From positions 124,001 to 188,000 of the forward strand of contig NZ_JANHKS010000001.1 of assembly GCF_028682175.1 (NCBI RefSeq): a stretch of DNA of 64,000 nt, given 5' to 3'. Of the stretch, positions 45,611 through 54,206 are shown piece by piece. A program made the translations under genes and the position numbers. Origin of the DNA: Pseudomonas putida (GTDB lineage Bacteria > Pseudomonadota > Gammaproteobacteria > Pseudomonadales > Pseudomonadaceae). Numbering within the stretch: the stretch's first letter is position 1; each line of letters begins with the position of its first letter. Below the pieces are notes generated by a model, which was not told where the DNA came from, ran no database searches, and saw only the letters and a list, made by a program, of their open reading frames with translations.

Positions 45611-46793
45611 ACAGCTGCCATTGCCAGACGCTGACGCCCTGTTCGAAGACGCACCTTGCGGGCTGATCGTATCCAGGGAAGACGGCACGATCCTGCGAGC
45701 CAACCAGATCTTCTGCACGTGGATCGGTCGTAGCGCCGCCGAGTTAGCGGGATTGCGGTTTCAAAGCCTGCTGACCATGGGTGGTCGAATCTTTCATCAA
45801 ACCCACTGGGCTCCCTTGATGCAAATGCAGGGCTCTGTTGCCGAGGTGAAACTAGACCTGCTGCACCGAGACGGCCATACCGTCACTATGCTGCTCAATG
45901 GCGTCAGACGCGAACATGCCAGTGGTGCCTATAACGAACTGGCCTTGTTCAGCACGACTGACCGAGATGCCTATGAGCGCGAGTTGCTCGATGCACGCAG
46001 GCACGCCGAGGATCTGCTCAGGGAGAAGATTGCTGCTGAATCGGCGCTGCAACAGTTGCAGTCTGAATTGAGCATTGCTTACGAAAAATCACAACGCCGA
46101 GCGCTGTTCGCTGAACAGATGGTTGCGATTGCCAGCCATGACCTGAAGAACCCTCTGACCGCAATCAAGATGGCTTCTGAATTCCTCGCGAGAAGCGAGC
46201 GTAGCGCCAAGGATACTCAGTTGCTTCGGCACATCAGCCAGTCCTCAGAGCGAGCGCAAAGAATGATTGCTGACCTGCTTGATCTCGCGCTTGCAAGGGT
46301 TGGTCGGGGCATCGCTATCACGCGCAGCTCATTGGATTTGCACAAAGTCGTCGGCCAAAGCATCAGCGAATTACAAGTCACTTTTCCCCAAGCCACGCTT
46401 GAGCATCGTAGCAAAGGGGCCGGCATCGCCGAACTTGACGCGGATCGTATCGAGCAAATGATTGGGAATCTGGTTGCGAACGGCGTCGCGTACGGCGACC
46501 CGCAGTTCCCCATTACCATCGTCTCTGAAGTCGACGGTGGGGTTATCTCTCTATCGGTGCACAACCAAGGGCCTCAGATACCTCCCTCAATCATCGAACA
46601 CCTGTTCGAGCCAATGACTCGCGGCAGCGTGAAGGACGAGGACGTCCGAAGCATAGGCCTTGGCCTCTTTATCGTGCGAGAAATTGCAGTTGCCCATGGC
46701 GGAGACGTTTCGCTCACATCAAGTGCTGATAACGGCACAACCTTCCTCATTAAGATTCCAAAAATAGAAACGATGAGCAAAGTTCTGGATTAG
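45600..46793 (+). CDS. PAS-domain histidine kinase (RsbP-like input)
   Basis: 397 residues. PAS domain about residues 12-120, coiled coil about 122-170, HisKA with phosphoacceptor H180 in IASHDLKNPLTAIK, and an HATPase with N-box NLVANGVAYG, VHNQGPQIP in place of the usual DxGxG, and GLGLFIV (G2). No membrane helix, so a soluble sensor. Overlaps the RsbQ-type gene by 11 nt. No response-regulator gene is adjacent, so its target is elsewhere. Replacement of the RsbP phosphatase domain by a kinase is notable. Confidence 0.88.
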   Translation: MSLEQLPLPDADALFEDAPCGLIVSREDGTILRANQIFCTWIGRSAAELAGLRFQSLLTMGGRIFHQTHWAPLMQMQGSVAEVKLDLLHRDGHTVTMLLNGVRREHASGAYNELALFSTTDRDAYERELLDARRHAEDLLREKIAAESALQQLQSELSIAYEKSQRRALFAEQMVAIASHDLKNPLTAIKMASEFLARSERSAKDTQLLRHISQSSERAQRMIADLLDLALARVGRGIAITRSSLDLHKVVGQSISELQVTFPQATLEHRSKGAGIAELDADRIEQMIGNLVANGVAYGDPQFPITIVSEVDGGVISLSVHNQGPQIPPSIIEHLFEPMTRGSVKDEDVRSIGLGLFIVREIAVAHGGDVSLTSSADNGTTFLIKIPKIETMSKVLD

Positions 46794-46968
46794 CCGATAT
46801 GGGCATGGCTATGGCTTCTAGGGCTGGCAGCTCACAAACTGTCACCTAATGTTTCAGCCTGCTCATCGATCAAGCTTTAGCTCCCGGTCGAAGCTGAATC
46901 GGAATGCCCCTCAAGCCAGTGGCGACGCCCGCTGCAACTTCGTATCACAAGAACTTAGGGCCCAAACT

Positions 46969-47307
46969 CTACAAAGGGTAATGGCGCCAAAGCATGCTGT
47001 TCATCAGGACGATGCACAGGGCTCCTCCCCATCCACTGCGACTCACAGAGGAAGAGACTGCGTAGGTAAGCACCGCTAGGTGGGAAAAAATGAAAGGTAT
47101 GGTGAGCAGGAAGACGTCTCCATTGCGCAGCCCCCCATACACAGCAGTGGCAACCCATGTCGCAACTGTAGCGTACATCGCCAGGCCGTCATGCCTGCCT
47201 AACGCAGTTAAAAAGAACGATGATATGGTTTCATCTTCATCCAGCTGATGATCCATTTCCACGCACTCAAGCGTGTCAGGCTTCCCTATTCGTCGCGTAA
47301 CAGCCAT
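46969..47307 (-). CDS. Small membrane protein, DUF1003-free, unknown
   Basis: 112 residues, hydrophilic N-terminus (about 35 residues) then three hydrophobic segments (about 42-57, 64-84, 92-105). ATG 47307 has the very strong SD GGAGGTGAAAC, the main reason to accept it. No family recognised. Monocistronic. Confidence 0.6.
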   Translation of the reverse strand: MAVTRRIGKPDTLECVEMDHQLDEDETISSFFLTALGRHDGLAMYATVATWVATAVYGGLRNGDVFLLTIPFIFSHLAVLTYAVSSSVSRSGWGGALCIVLMNSMLWRHYPL

Positions 47308-47937
47308 GTTTCACCTCCAATATGAAACAAAACGGCAAAGCTTCACCAGAGCGAACTGTCGCGTACCCCTTCAACGAATTTCTCTAGCTGATCCGCAATC
47401 CAGTTTGGCGCTCACTGCTAGCAGTGGTGCAACTGCATGGCGCGTGATGAGCGTGTGGATAACCATTGACCAGCGATAGGGGGCCAGCCTGGATGACCGT
47501 CACGAACGCTAAATCGTCCCGGCAGCTTCACCAGCTCAAGCTAAGCCCCTCGACCATCTATGTCCTGAAGATCGCAGTGCAGTAACTCTCACACTTTAGA
47601 ACACATGTCGGTGAATTGCTTTGGCCAGGAATTAGAGATTTGAAGGGAGGTAATGGCCGCTAGGTACTTGCACGTAAAAAATACTCAAGGTGAAGCGATG
47701 GTCACCTGAGTTTATCTCGGGTACCACCTGCGCTCAGACCTTACCCGGATGCCTGGAATTGGGATCAAACCAGTTGCCACTCCAGAGAGTCAGTCGAGTT
47801 TCTTCTAAGCCAAGCTTTAGGTTTCACGCGGATGAACTCCTAAGGGTATGACATGACCTAAAGCCCATAGACAGACAATTCCTAAGGTTCATGCATTCCG
47901 ACCTGCCGGTAGGATCCGACGAGAACAGAGGTGCAAA
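47308..47937. other. Intergenic region, no gene seen
   Basis: 630 nt between the small membrane protein and the solute-binding protein genes, which diverge. No credible frame, RNA gene or strong hairpin found. Confidence 0.4.
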
Positions 47938-48720
47938 ATGATATCCCAGCTTTTGAGGCTGTCGTGCGCTGTCCTTTTACTCGCTGCCTCAGGCCTCTCC
48001 TCCGCCTTAGATCCAACTGCAGCCCAGATACGAGTGGTTACTGAGGAGCTGCCGCCCTACAACATGGCGGAAAACGGAAAGGTCACAGGCCTGAGCACGG
48101 AGATCGTGCAGGCAGTTATGGCCGGTGTGGGGCTCAACCCCAAGATCGAGATCCTGCCCTGGGCTCGCGCCTATGACTTGGCACAGCATTCCGACAATGT
48201 CCTGATCTATTCAATGGCGAGAACACCAGAGCGCGAACATCAATTCAAATGGGTCGGCGCAATCGCACCGACGACCTGGTTTTTGTATAGCCTGTCCGAG
48301 CGACCTATTTGGCTGAATTCCCTCGACGACGCACATCAGTATCACATCGCGACCGTTAACAAGGACGTCGGTGAGCAGTACCTGATAGCCCACGGATTCC
48401 AGGTCGGCAAAGAGCTTCAATCCAGCAGCATGTACGAGAACAACTACCGCAAGCTCAAGGTCGATCACGTTGAGCTGTGGATCTCCAATGAGCTCAATGC
48501 CATGCACCTGATGCGCAAAAACGGGGATGATCCAGCGACTACGATGGTGCGATCATTGCCCCTGCCTGAACTATCGAATGAGGACGGGTTGTACTTGGCG
48601 TTCAGCCCAAGCACGCCCGACGCATTGGTTGATCGCTTTCGGGCTGAACTGCAACGCATCAAGCAAAACGGCACTTTTGCTTCAATCCAAAGCAAATGGC
48701 TGAACAGTTCCGCCCCTTAG
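47938..48720 (+). CDS. Periplasmic solute-binding protein, family 3 type
   Basis: 260 residues. Signal peptide (MISQLLRLSCAVLLLAASGLSSA), then IRVVTEELPPYNM, GLSTEIVQAVM and ILPWARAYDLA, the pattern of family 3 amino-acid-type binding proteins of the PA3858/GltI-like Pseudomonas group without cognate permease. AGAGGTG precedes ATG 47938. No ABC permease or ATPase genes nearby, so it may be an orphan sensor or binding protein. Confidence 0.87.
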   Translation: MISQLLRLSCAVLLLAASGLSSALDPTAAQIRVVTEELPPYNMAENGKVTGLSTEIVQAVMAGVGLNPKIEILPWARAYDLAQHSDNVLIYSMARTPEREHQFKWVGAIAPTTWFLYSLSERPIWLNSLDDAHQYHIATVNKDVGEQYLIAHGFQVGKELQSSSMYENNYRKLKVDHVELWISNELNAMHLMRKNGDDPATTMVRSLPLPELSNEDGLYLAFSPSTPDALVDRFRAELQRIKQNGTFASIQSKWLNSSAP

Positions 48721-48831
48721 CCCACAGATCTCCATTGCGAACAGGCTCGACCGGCTCTTGCAGTAGCTCCTCATTTCAGAGCGCGATATCGTTAGATAAT
48801 ACGTCCTCCACGCACCTTGGAATCCAGAGTT

Positions 48832-49083
48832 GTGAACAAACTCAGCCACACGAATGCACCAACCGCAGAGCTCATTCGGAGCATGCGTGAAGTCGCCGTC
48901 ACTCTGAAAGGCTCATCCACTTCTCTGTTATCAGTGGCGGTGCGATTAGCTGAAGCTGGGCAAGATCTGGAGGCCATGGTGTTGATTGAATTGGCGAAAG
49001 GGATTCAGGAGGCTGAAGACAAGGTGCGCCGGCACGCCAAGGAAGCTGGAACGGGGATGATCGTAAAACTGAGCATGCATTAA
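48832..49083 (+). CDS. Small soluble hypothetical protein
   Basis: About 83 residues, mostly helical, with VAVRLAEAGQDLEAMVLIELAKGIQ and a basic/acidic C-terminal helix. The start is uncertain: GTG 48832 is used, TTG 48817 is in frame upstream. No family recognised. Confidence 0.5.
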   Translation: MNKLSHTNAPTAELIRSMREVAVTLKGSSTSLLSVAVRLAEAGQDLEAMVLIELAKGIQEAEDKVRRHAKEAGTGMIVKLSMH

Positions 49084-49444
49084 GCCACCGTCTCCCTGCG
49101 TCTCAACTACGTCCACGGTGATGTATCGGTCGCCGCCTCCTGGCAACCTTGAGGTTCGACACCAGTGGCGACCTTCAAATCGTTTGGCGCCAGACTCAGG
49201 CGAAGAATCCTGCGAGTCATCCGATAGCCCCGTAGATTTGAAGGAATCGCAGGAAGAAAAAAGCCCGCAGGGGTGGCGGGCTTAAAGGGATTCAAAGGAG
49301 TAGATGTCACGATAATCGACGAGAAGTGAACAAAATGTGAAATCCGTTTTATAAACCATTCTCATTAACAAAATGCCGACCAGTGGTCACCTTGACTCTA
49401 CCAACGAGGCTTGATAGTTCATAGACCAGACAAGCGCTAGCCGA
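49084..49444. other. Intergenic region with terminator
   Basis: 361 nt. It contains the minus-strand terminator at 49261-49283. The AT-rich stretch at 49330-49370 was inspected for Fur-box likeness but only half a site is present. Confidence 0.4.
49261..49283 (-). terminator. Intrinsic terminator
   Basis: AAGCCCGC-aggggtg-GCGGGCTT with a T-run on the minus strand. It lies about 160 nt downstream of the minus-strand gene ending at 49445. Confidence 0.75.
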
Positions 49445-49723
49445 TCACTGCGAAGCAATCGAACGAGAGATAACTGTGGGCGGCGCCCGCGTGTTCAAGA
49501 CCTCTCGGATAGCCTCTGGTGAAAGATCTGCTGAGACATTCAATGCCGAGTCCGACGGCGCCCACGAAGCAAACTGATCATGAGAAAACGCTTCGGCAGA
49601 AGGCTCAAACCTGGAATAGAGGTACCTGACCTCATTGGATACAAACTGGGCCGAATACACCGCCCCTGATCCGATTATGATCACTCCAAATGTGGCGGCA
49701 ACCTTCCGTAGCTTTGGATGCAT
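49445..49723 (-). CDS. Small membrane-anchored/exported hypothetical protein
   Basis: 92 residues. Basic start then a hydrophobic helix (about residues 9-24, VAATFGVIIIGSGAVYSA), then a polar domain. ATG 49723 has GGAGAGGACACG; the longer frame lacks support. No family recognised. Confidence 0.55.
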   Translation of the reverse strand: MHPKLRKVAATFGVIIIGSGAVYSAQFVSNEVRYLYSRFEPSAEAFSHDQFASWAPSDSALNVSADLSPEAIREVLNTRAPPTVISRSIASQ

Positions 49724-49898
49724 CGTGTCCTCTCCGCATGGCAGCAGCATGATCCTAGTCCCGCGAGGCCAAAACGCAAAGGCCATTACGGAACTGAATG
49801 GCTCCAATATCTTCGAACATGTTTCAGGTCTCCGGTCTCATTTCGGCGACTGACCCTACTACCACGACCTGCATTGTGTAACTTGAGAAGGAGATCAA

Positions 49899-50333
49899 AT
49901 GAACAATGAAACGACTGAATTTCAAGGCTCATGCCACTGCGGGACAGTGCGCTTCCAAGTGAGACTCTCCGAGGGCCTGAAGACTGCTCGCCGCTGTGAC
50001 TGCTCCTATTGCCGCATGCGAGGAGCGGTCGTCGTGACGGCATCATCAAAAGACTTCGATCTTCTCTCTGGCGAGCAATCCCTGGGGCTCTACCAATTCA
50101 ACACCCACATCGCGAAGCACTATTTTTGCTCCAGATGCGGTATCTACACCCACCACCAACGTAGATCCAATCCCGACCAGCTCGGGATCAATGTCTCATG
50201 CCTGGAGGGTGTCAGCCCGTTCGATTTTGAGGAGATTCCCGTTAACGATGGAGTGAATCATCCGTCCGACCGAGTAAATCGCGGCGGCAGTGGGATCGTA
50301 GGTGTCCTGCGGTTTGTGCCGTCCAATCGGTGA
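49899..50333 (+). CDS. GFA/CENP-V family zinc-binding protein
   Basis: 144 residues. Zinc cysteines CHCGTVRF, CDCSYCRM and CSRCGIYTHH in the family order. Named after glutathione-dependent formaldehyde-activating enzyme, but most members have no proven activity. ATG 49899 with AGAAGGAGATCAA. Stand-alone. Confidence 0.9.
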   Translation: MNNETTEFQGSCHCGTVRFQVRLSEGLKTARRCDCSYCRMRGAVVVTASSKDFDLLSGEQSLGLYQFNTHIAKHYFCSRCGIYTHHQRRSNPDQLGINVSCLEGVSPFDFEEIPVNDGVNHPSDRVNRGGSGIVGVLRFVPSNR

Positions 50334-50460
50334 CCTTCGACTTCACCTAGCTTCCTCGACTCCCGCCATGCCCCCACATGAGTTCATCTGTTTGAGCGTA
50401 TACAGGGCCGGCTGACAGACTTAGCCTAAAGCTGATCATCGACGCAAAGGATGCGACAGC

Positions 50461-50654
50461 ATGGACAGCAATCAACGCATGATTCATTGGTCAGCGGCCT
50501 GGGCTTTGGTCGGAGGAATCGTCGTATGCACCGGGTGCATGCGTGGCCAGCCGATCACCCAGAGTGGTGAGTCTTTTACTGCAAGGCCAAGGACGAGGTG
50601 GCAGCCATGCCTTGGGCAGAGCTGCACCAGATTCTCGATCAAGAACGTGGCTGA
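50461..50654 (+). pseudogene. Small lipoprotein-like gene with apparent frameshift
   Basis: Frame one reads from ATG 50461 through a hydrophobic segment (ALVGGIVVCTGC) to GESF; one extra T in the run 50574-50577 would join it to YCKAKDEVAAMPWAELHQIL and a stop at 50652-50654, giving about 64 residues. Without the shift the frame runs into the opposite DUF1652 gene. The repaired end leaves a normal 15-nt gap to that gene. Either a true mutation or a sequencing error. Confidence 0.55.
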
Positions 50655-50669
50655 TCGCTCAAGTAAAGG

Positions 50670-50924
50670 TCACCCCCTACGCGAAACCGCCTCTACCCCA
50701 CCTTGCATCGCCAACTGCGCTTTCATTTCGGCAACGAAGTTGGCGATCCCACGGCATGAGTCGAACTGAGACCGGGGAATCCCACCTGCCACCAGGTCCT
50801 GGCCTGTCGATTGATCGAGCAACTCGACTGAAAGATCGCCGCGCGAATCGATGATGCACTTGCACTGAAGGGGCAGGAAACCACGCTCGATGATATGGCG
50901 CAGCTCAAGCTCAGATAGAGCCAT
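50670..50924 (-). CDS. DUF1652 family protein
   Basis: 84 residues. ALSELELRHIIERGFLPLQC matches DUF1652, a small cytoplasmic family common in Pseudomonas and of unknown function. ATG 50924 has AGGGAG eight bases upstream. A paralogue lies at 57083-57343. Monocistronic. Confidence 0.82.
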   Translation of the reverse strand: MALSELELRHIIERGFLPLQCKCIIDSRGDLSVELLDQSTGQDLVAGGIPRSQFDSCRGIANFVAEMKAQLAMQGGVEAVSRRG

Positions 50925-51178
50925 GAAGAACACTCCCTGTTATTGTTTTGGGGCGTGAGGCGAGCCTACGCGGCTCATTGATTGACGCACGCGCCTCACC
51001 TTGTTTTAGCAGAGAGTCAGAGACAAACCGGCGAATTAGGGTATCCAAATGTGACCAGCAACACGTTCACGCCTGCGGTCATTTCTAGAAGAGGGCAGCC
51101 GCGATAATTCTGCGCCAAGCCTCATCACCTGGCTCGTTGTCTGCCTCGTCAACTCGTCGGGGATTCGCGAAGGCTCGA

Positions 51179-51562
51179 CTACAGACCATTGAGATCAACG
51201 GGCACCCAAAGCTCTCTGCGATGTGGCGGGCTGGAAGCTGTCGTTGGCATTGCCTGCAGGATTTCAGCCTTGGATACGTGCCCGCACTGAACGTTCTGAC
51301 GAAGCTCCTTGCGGCGTGACTCTCGCATCTCTTCGAGTTCAGCCGGGGTTCTGGCTAAGAAGCGCAACGCGAAGTCGTAGGGATTGGTGCCCTGCTCCTC
51401 GACCGCATTTAGGTAGGCAGCTTGCGCGTGCCTCGCGCGAAGCTCTTCGACATATAACCCGCCAGGGTGCCGGCTCAGGTTCGCCAGCTCTTTTTGAAGC
51501 TTCTCGTTGCGACTGATAAAAATCTCGAGCGCTTTGGCGACACTATGATCCGTGAACGGCAT
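51179..51562 (-). CDS. Hypothetical protein, helical
   Basis: 127 residues, with a coiled-coil-like central part and a basic stretch (EMRESRRKELRQ). ATG 51562 follows GGGGGAAACAA. No family recognised; no membrane segment. Confidence 0.6.
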   Translation of the reverse strand: MPFTDHSVAKALEIFISRNEKLQKELANLSRHPGGLYVEELRARHAQAAYLNAVEEQGTNPYDFALRFLARTPAELEEMRESRRKELRQNVQCGHVSKAEILQAMPTTASSPPHRRELWVPVDLNGL

Positions 51563-51698
51563 TTGTTTCCCCCTGATTTGCACTGGATCTCAATCGGCAG
51601 CGCTTGAACTTACATGCAACTCGTCTGCTTGGCGGCTCGCATCACCTGCACATGAGCGAGGTCAGAAGCATGCAATACCGAGTGTTTGAACAATAAAA

Positions 51699-51716
51699 AA
51701 CCCGCCGAGGCGGGTT
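51699..51716. terminator. Intrinsic terminator
   Basis: AACCCGCC-GA-GGCGGGTT with A6 on the left and TTCTTTT on the right. For the minus strand the T-run follows directly, and the stem begins nine nt after the stop of the small gene at 51725. Confidence 0.85.
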
Positions 51717-51724
51717 CTTTTCTA

Positions 51725-51922
51725 TCAACACCATCCCAACATCCTGTCAGAGGCCGCCTTGGCCGATGGCAGATCATCCTTGACCTCTGAAGCACTCCTG
51801 CACTCCAGTTGATGGATCCAATTTATGCCTGAGGCCATTCGCCGTAAACGGCCAATGTGCTGAAGAATTTGTAAGACATTCGCTAACACTTCTCCCTTCT
51901 CCGCCAAGAACCGACGCCTCAC
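51725..51922 (-). CDS. Small hypothetical protein
   Basis: 65 residues, basic N-terminus, no family. It is accepted mainly because a strong terminator begins immediately after its stop. GTG 51922 has a weak SD. Confidence 0.4.
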   Translation of the reverse strand: MRRRFLAEKGEVLANVLQILQHIGRLRRMASGINWIHQLECRSASEVKDDLPSAKAASDRMLGWC

Positions 51923-52065
51923 CCAACCTGGGATGAACTTCCCTAGCTAGCGGTGCCCGCTTAGAAAAGATATGCCGGATATTGGTATGGCCTTATGCCT
52001 CTCTTTCGCATCCATGCGAAAAAGCGCAGGTTAAGCGACTAGGCAGTAGCCATGAGAAGCCCAAA

Positions 52066-52410
52066 ATGACTGGTCAGCAGAGTCGGCACTTGGCAGAACC
52101 ATCACCAGATTTACGAAAGGCTGAACCCGCGCAGAGCAATATCCAATGGCGGCAGGCGCTTCTAAAGCTTCAGCTGAGCCGGGATGCTCATTTGGCTGCT
52201 GACTGCTTTCGACGCTGCTCCGCCCTGCTGTCACATTTGGTGGAGAGTAAGCTCGTGACCTCTGTGGAAGAGGCAGCAATGCGGGTTGAGATCAAAAGCG
52301 CTTGGGTGGCGGCGGTAGAACGGGTCAATCAGCCGGATTCTGTCTCGATCCGGCAGGAAGACCCGGACTCATGTGAGGTAAATGTAGCGACGCATCGCAG
52401 TGATAACTGA
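52066..52410 (+). CDS. Hypothetical protein
   Basis: 114 residues, with a helical middle (LAADCFRRCSALLSHLVESK and VEEAAMRVEIKSAWVAAV). The start ATG 52066 lacks a clear SD. No family recognised; protein-like amphipathic pattern. Confidence 0.5.
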   Translation: MTGQQSRHLAEPSPDLRKAEPAQSNIQWRQALLKLQLSRDAHLAADCFRRCSALLSHLVESKLVTSVEEAAMRVEIKSAWVAAVERVNQPDSVSIRQEDPDSCEVNVATHRSDN

Positions 52411-52441
52411 TAAACCAATAAGACCGTTGTGTCCAACAAGA

Positions 52442-52876
52442 TCACTCACGGGACGCATGGAGCAAATGGATTGTTCTGTCGTCCGGCTCTGCGCCAAAGA
52501 ACTGATCGAGCGCTCGCTGAAACAAGGCGGGTTCCGAAGCAACCTCGTTGAACAATGTCAGGCACGAGTGCAGCTTGAGATCATCTGGCGTGCCAAAAAT
52601 CTGGAATGCGCTCAAATTGCGATGCTCTAACAGCGCATGGACGCAGTCATTAAGTCGCGGCCCGAGCACCGGATGGGAGAGATAGGCTCGTGCCTCTTCC
52701 ATACCGGTAATGCCAAAACGCATCGCGATTTCGCTTCTGCCCAACCCCTTCAACTGCGGGAAAACGAACCACATCCAATGGCTCGTCTTACGGCCTGACC
52801 GCAGTTCATCCATGACCCGGCTGATAACTGGACGCTGCGCTTCAACAAATCGCGAGAGATTAAAAGAGTCGCTCAT
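52442..52876 (-). CDS. DUF1810 family protein
   Basis: 144 residues. The signature RSGRKTSHWMWFVFPQ and the following GLGRSEIAMRFGI define the calpastatin-like DUF1810 family. Function unknown. ATG 52876 follows AAGGAGTCTCAGC. Confidence 0.87.
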   Translation of the reverse strand: MSDSFNLSRFVEAQRPVISRVMDELRSGRKTSHWMWFVFPQLKGLGRSEIAMRFGITGMEEARAYLSHPVLGPRLNDCVHALLEHRNLSAFQIFGTPDDLKLHSCLTLFNEVASEPALFQRALDQFFGAEPDDRTIHLLHASRE

Positions 52877-52996
52877 GCTGAGACTCCTTGGCATATCATC
52901 GGGCAATGCACATATCTTCGGCACACCATTGGCAGCAAGTGCAGCTGAATGACCGTCCAACATACACGGTCGGTGCCTCCTAACCGGTCGGTTGCT

Positions 52997-53167
52997 CTAC
53001 CGGTCAGCGTCTACGTTGCCGTCGGGATCCGGCTCGATTTCCTCGTCGTCCTCCTCAACAGACTCACCATTCCTGTTAAAGGATTTGGAAGACGGTTTCT
53101 GCGGATCATTGATGAATGGGACGCGGCTAGGGCCTTGCTCTTCAAAGCCTTCAGTTTTTGGCTGCAT
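52997..53167 (-). CDS. Acidic disordered mini-protein, 56 residues
   Basis: A short gene with ATG 53167 after a perfect SD AGGAGGACTCACC and stop at 52997. The sequence is rich in Glu, Asp, Pro, Ser and Asn and ends EPDPDGNVDADR, so it is intrinsically disordered. Similar acidic small proteins occur at 57601-57831 and 63714. Function unknown; stress-linked hydrophilin-like role is inference. Confidence 0.65.
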   Translation of the reverse strand: MQPKTEGFEEQGPSRVPFINDPQKPSSKSFNRNGESVEEDDEEIEPDPDGNVDADR

Positions 53168-53316
53168 GGTGAGTCCTCCTAGTGTTGAGGTTTAGAAGTC
53201 TCGCGAATGCGTACGTTCAACCTGATCGCGACAGGCAGACTTGCAGTCAACTACAGTAAGAGTCTGGGCTATTACACGAAAGTGCACTGCGGCGAACCGT
53301 CAAATCAGGAACCTCT

Positions 53317-54120
53317 ATGGCAGAACAAATACCGGTGACCCTATTCAAGTCCGTTGGGTGCGCCGAATGTCGAAACCTTGATAGTCTGGGTTTTAGCTTC
53401 ACCATGGCCTTCCAGCCAATCTTCAACGTCAGGACAGGCTTGCCATATGCCTACGAAGCCCTTGTTCGTGGTCTCAATGGTGAGTCCGCTGCCAGCATTC
53501 TGGGACTGGCGAATGACCAGAACCGATACCGCTTTGACCAGGCATGCCGCGTGCGGGCCATTGAGCTTGCAGCGGACTTGGGCTTACCCGCCATCCCAGA
53601 GTGCAAGCTCAGCATCAACTTCCTTCCCAATGCCGTGTACAGGGCCGAAACCTGCATTCGTGCCACCTTGGAAGCTGCACGAATGTTTGACTTCCCAGTT
53701 GAGCGTCTGATGTTTGAGGTAACCGAAGGTGAACGAGTCGATGACCCTGATCATCTGAAATCTATTTTTCAGGAGTACGAGCGCCAAGGTTTCACTACCG
53801 CAATCGACGACTTTGGGTCAGGGTATTCAGGCCTGAATTTCCTGGCGATGTTTCAGCCGAATGTTCTCAAGATCGACATGGCGCTGACACGGGGTATTGA
53901 CCGGGATGGAGTACGACGCGCCATTGTTGAGGGCATCGTGCTAGTATCTGAGCGGCTGGGAATCACGGTCGTGGCGGAAGGCATCGAGACGCTTGAGGAA
54001 CGTGACACTCTGCTCGCGCTGGGGATCGATCTCATGCAGGGCTACCTCTTTGCCAAACCTGGTGTAGGCGAACTGCAGACCATGCCTCAATCACTGATCG
54101 CTTCACCCCCCGAGACGTGA
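53317..54120 (+). CDS. EAL-domain cyclic-di-GMP phosphodiesterase
   Basis: 267 residues, a lone EAL domain with a short N-terminal tail that carries C15/C18. Catalytic and binding residues: E47-A-L, N101, E134, D164/D165 in DDFGSGYS, K185, E221, Q241 in MQGYLF. All the usual metal ligands are present, so it is likely active in degrading c-di-GMP. No sensor domain or membrane anchor. Start ATG 53317 with AGGAACCTCT. Confidence 0.92.
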   Translation: MAEQIPVTLFKSVGCAECRNLDSLGFSFTMAFQPIFNVRTGLPYAYEALVRGLNGESAASILGLANDQNRYRFDQACRVRAIELAADLGLPAIPECKLSINFLPNAVYRAETCIRATLEAARMFDFPVERLMFEVTEGERVDDPDHLKSIFQEYERQGFTTAIDDFGSGYSGLNFLAMFQPNVLKIDMALTRGIDRDGVRRAIVEGIVLVSERLGITVVAEGIETLEERDTLLALGIDLMQGYLFAKPGVGELQTMPQSLIASPPET

Positions 54121-54206
54121 TCTGGGCACCGAAGGCCAGGAGTCCAACACTATCAATTGGTAAGCCGACGGGTGATGACCTGCGCCTCACTCGTCGGCTT
54201 CGCCGA

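Noticed and set aside
49330..49370. Fur-box-like sequence
   Set aside because: Only one half resembles the consensus and no gene start follows.
50461..50769. Plus frame read through to 50769
   Set aside because: The last part overlaps the DUF1652 gene and is not protein-like; a frameshifted shorter gene ending at 50654 fits better.
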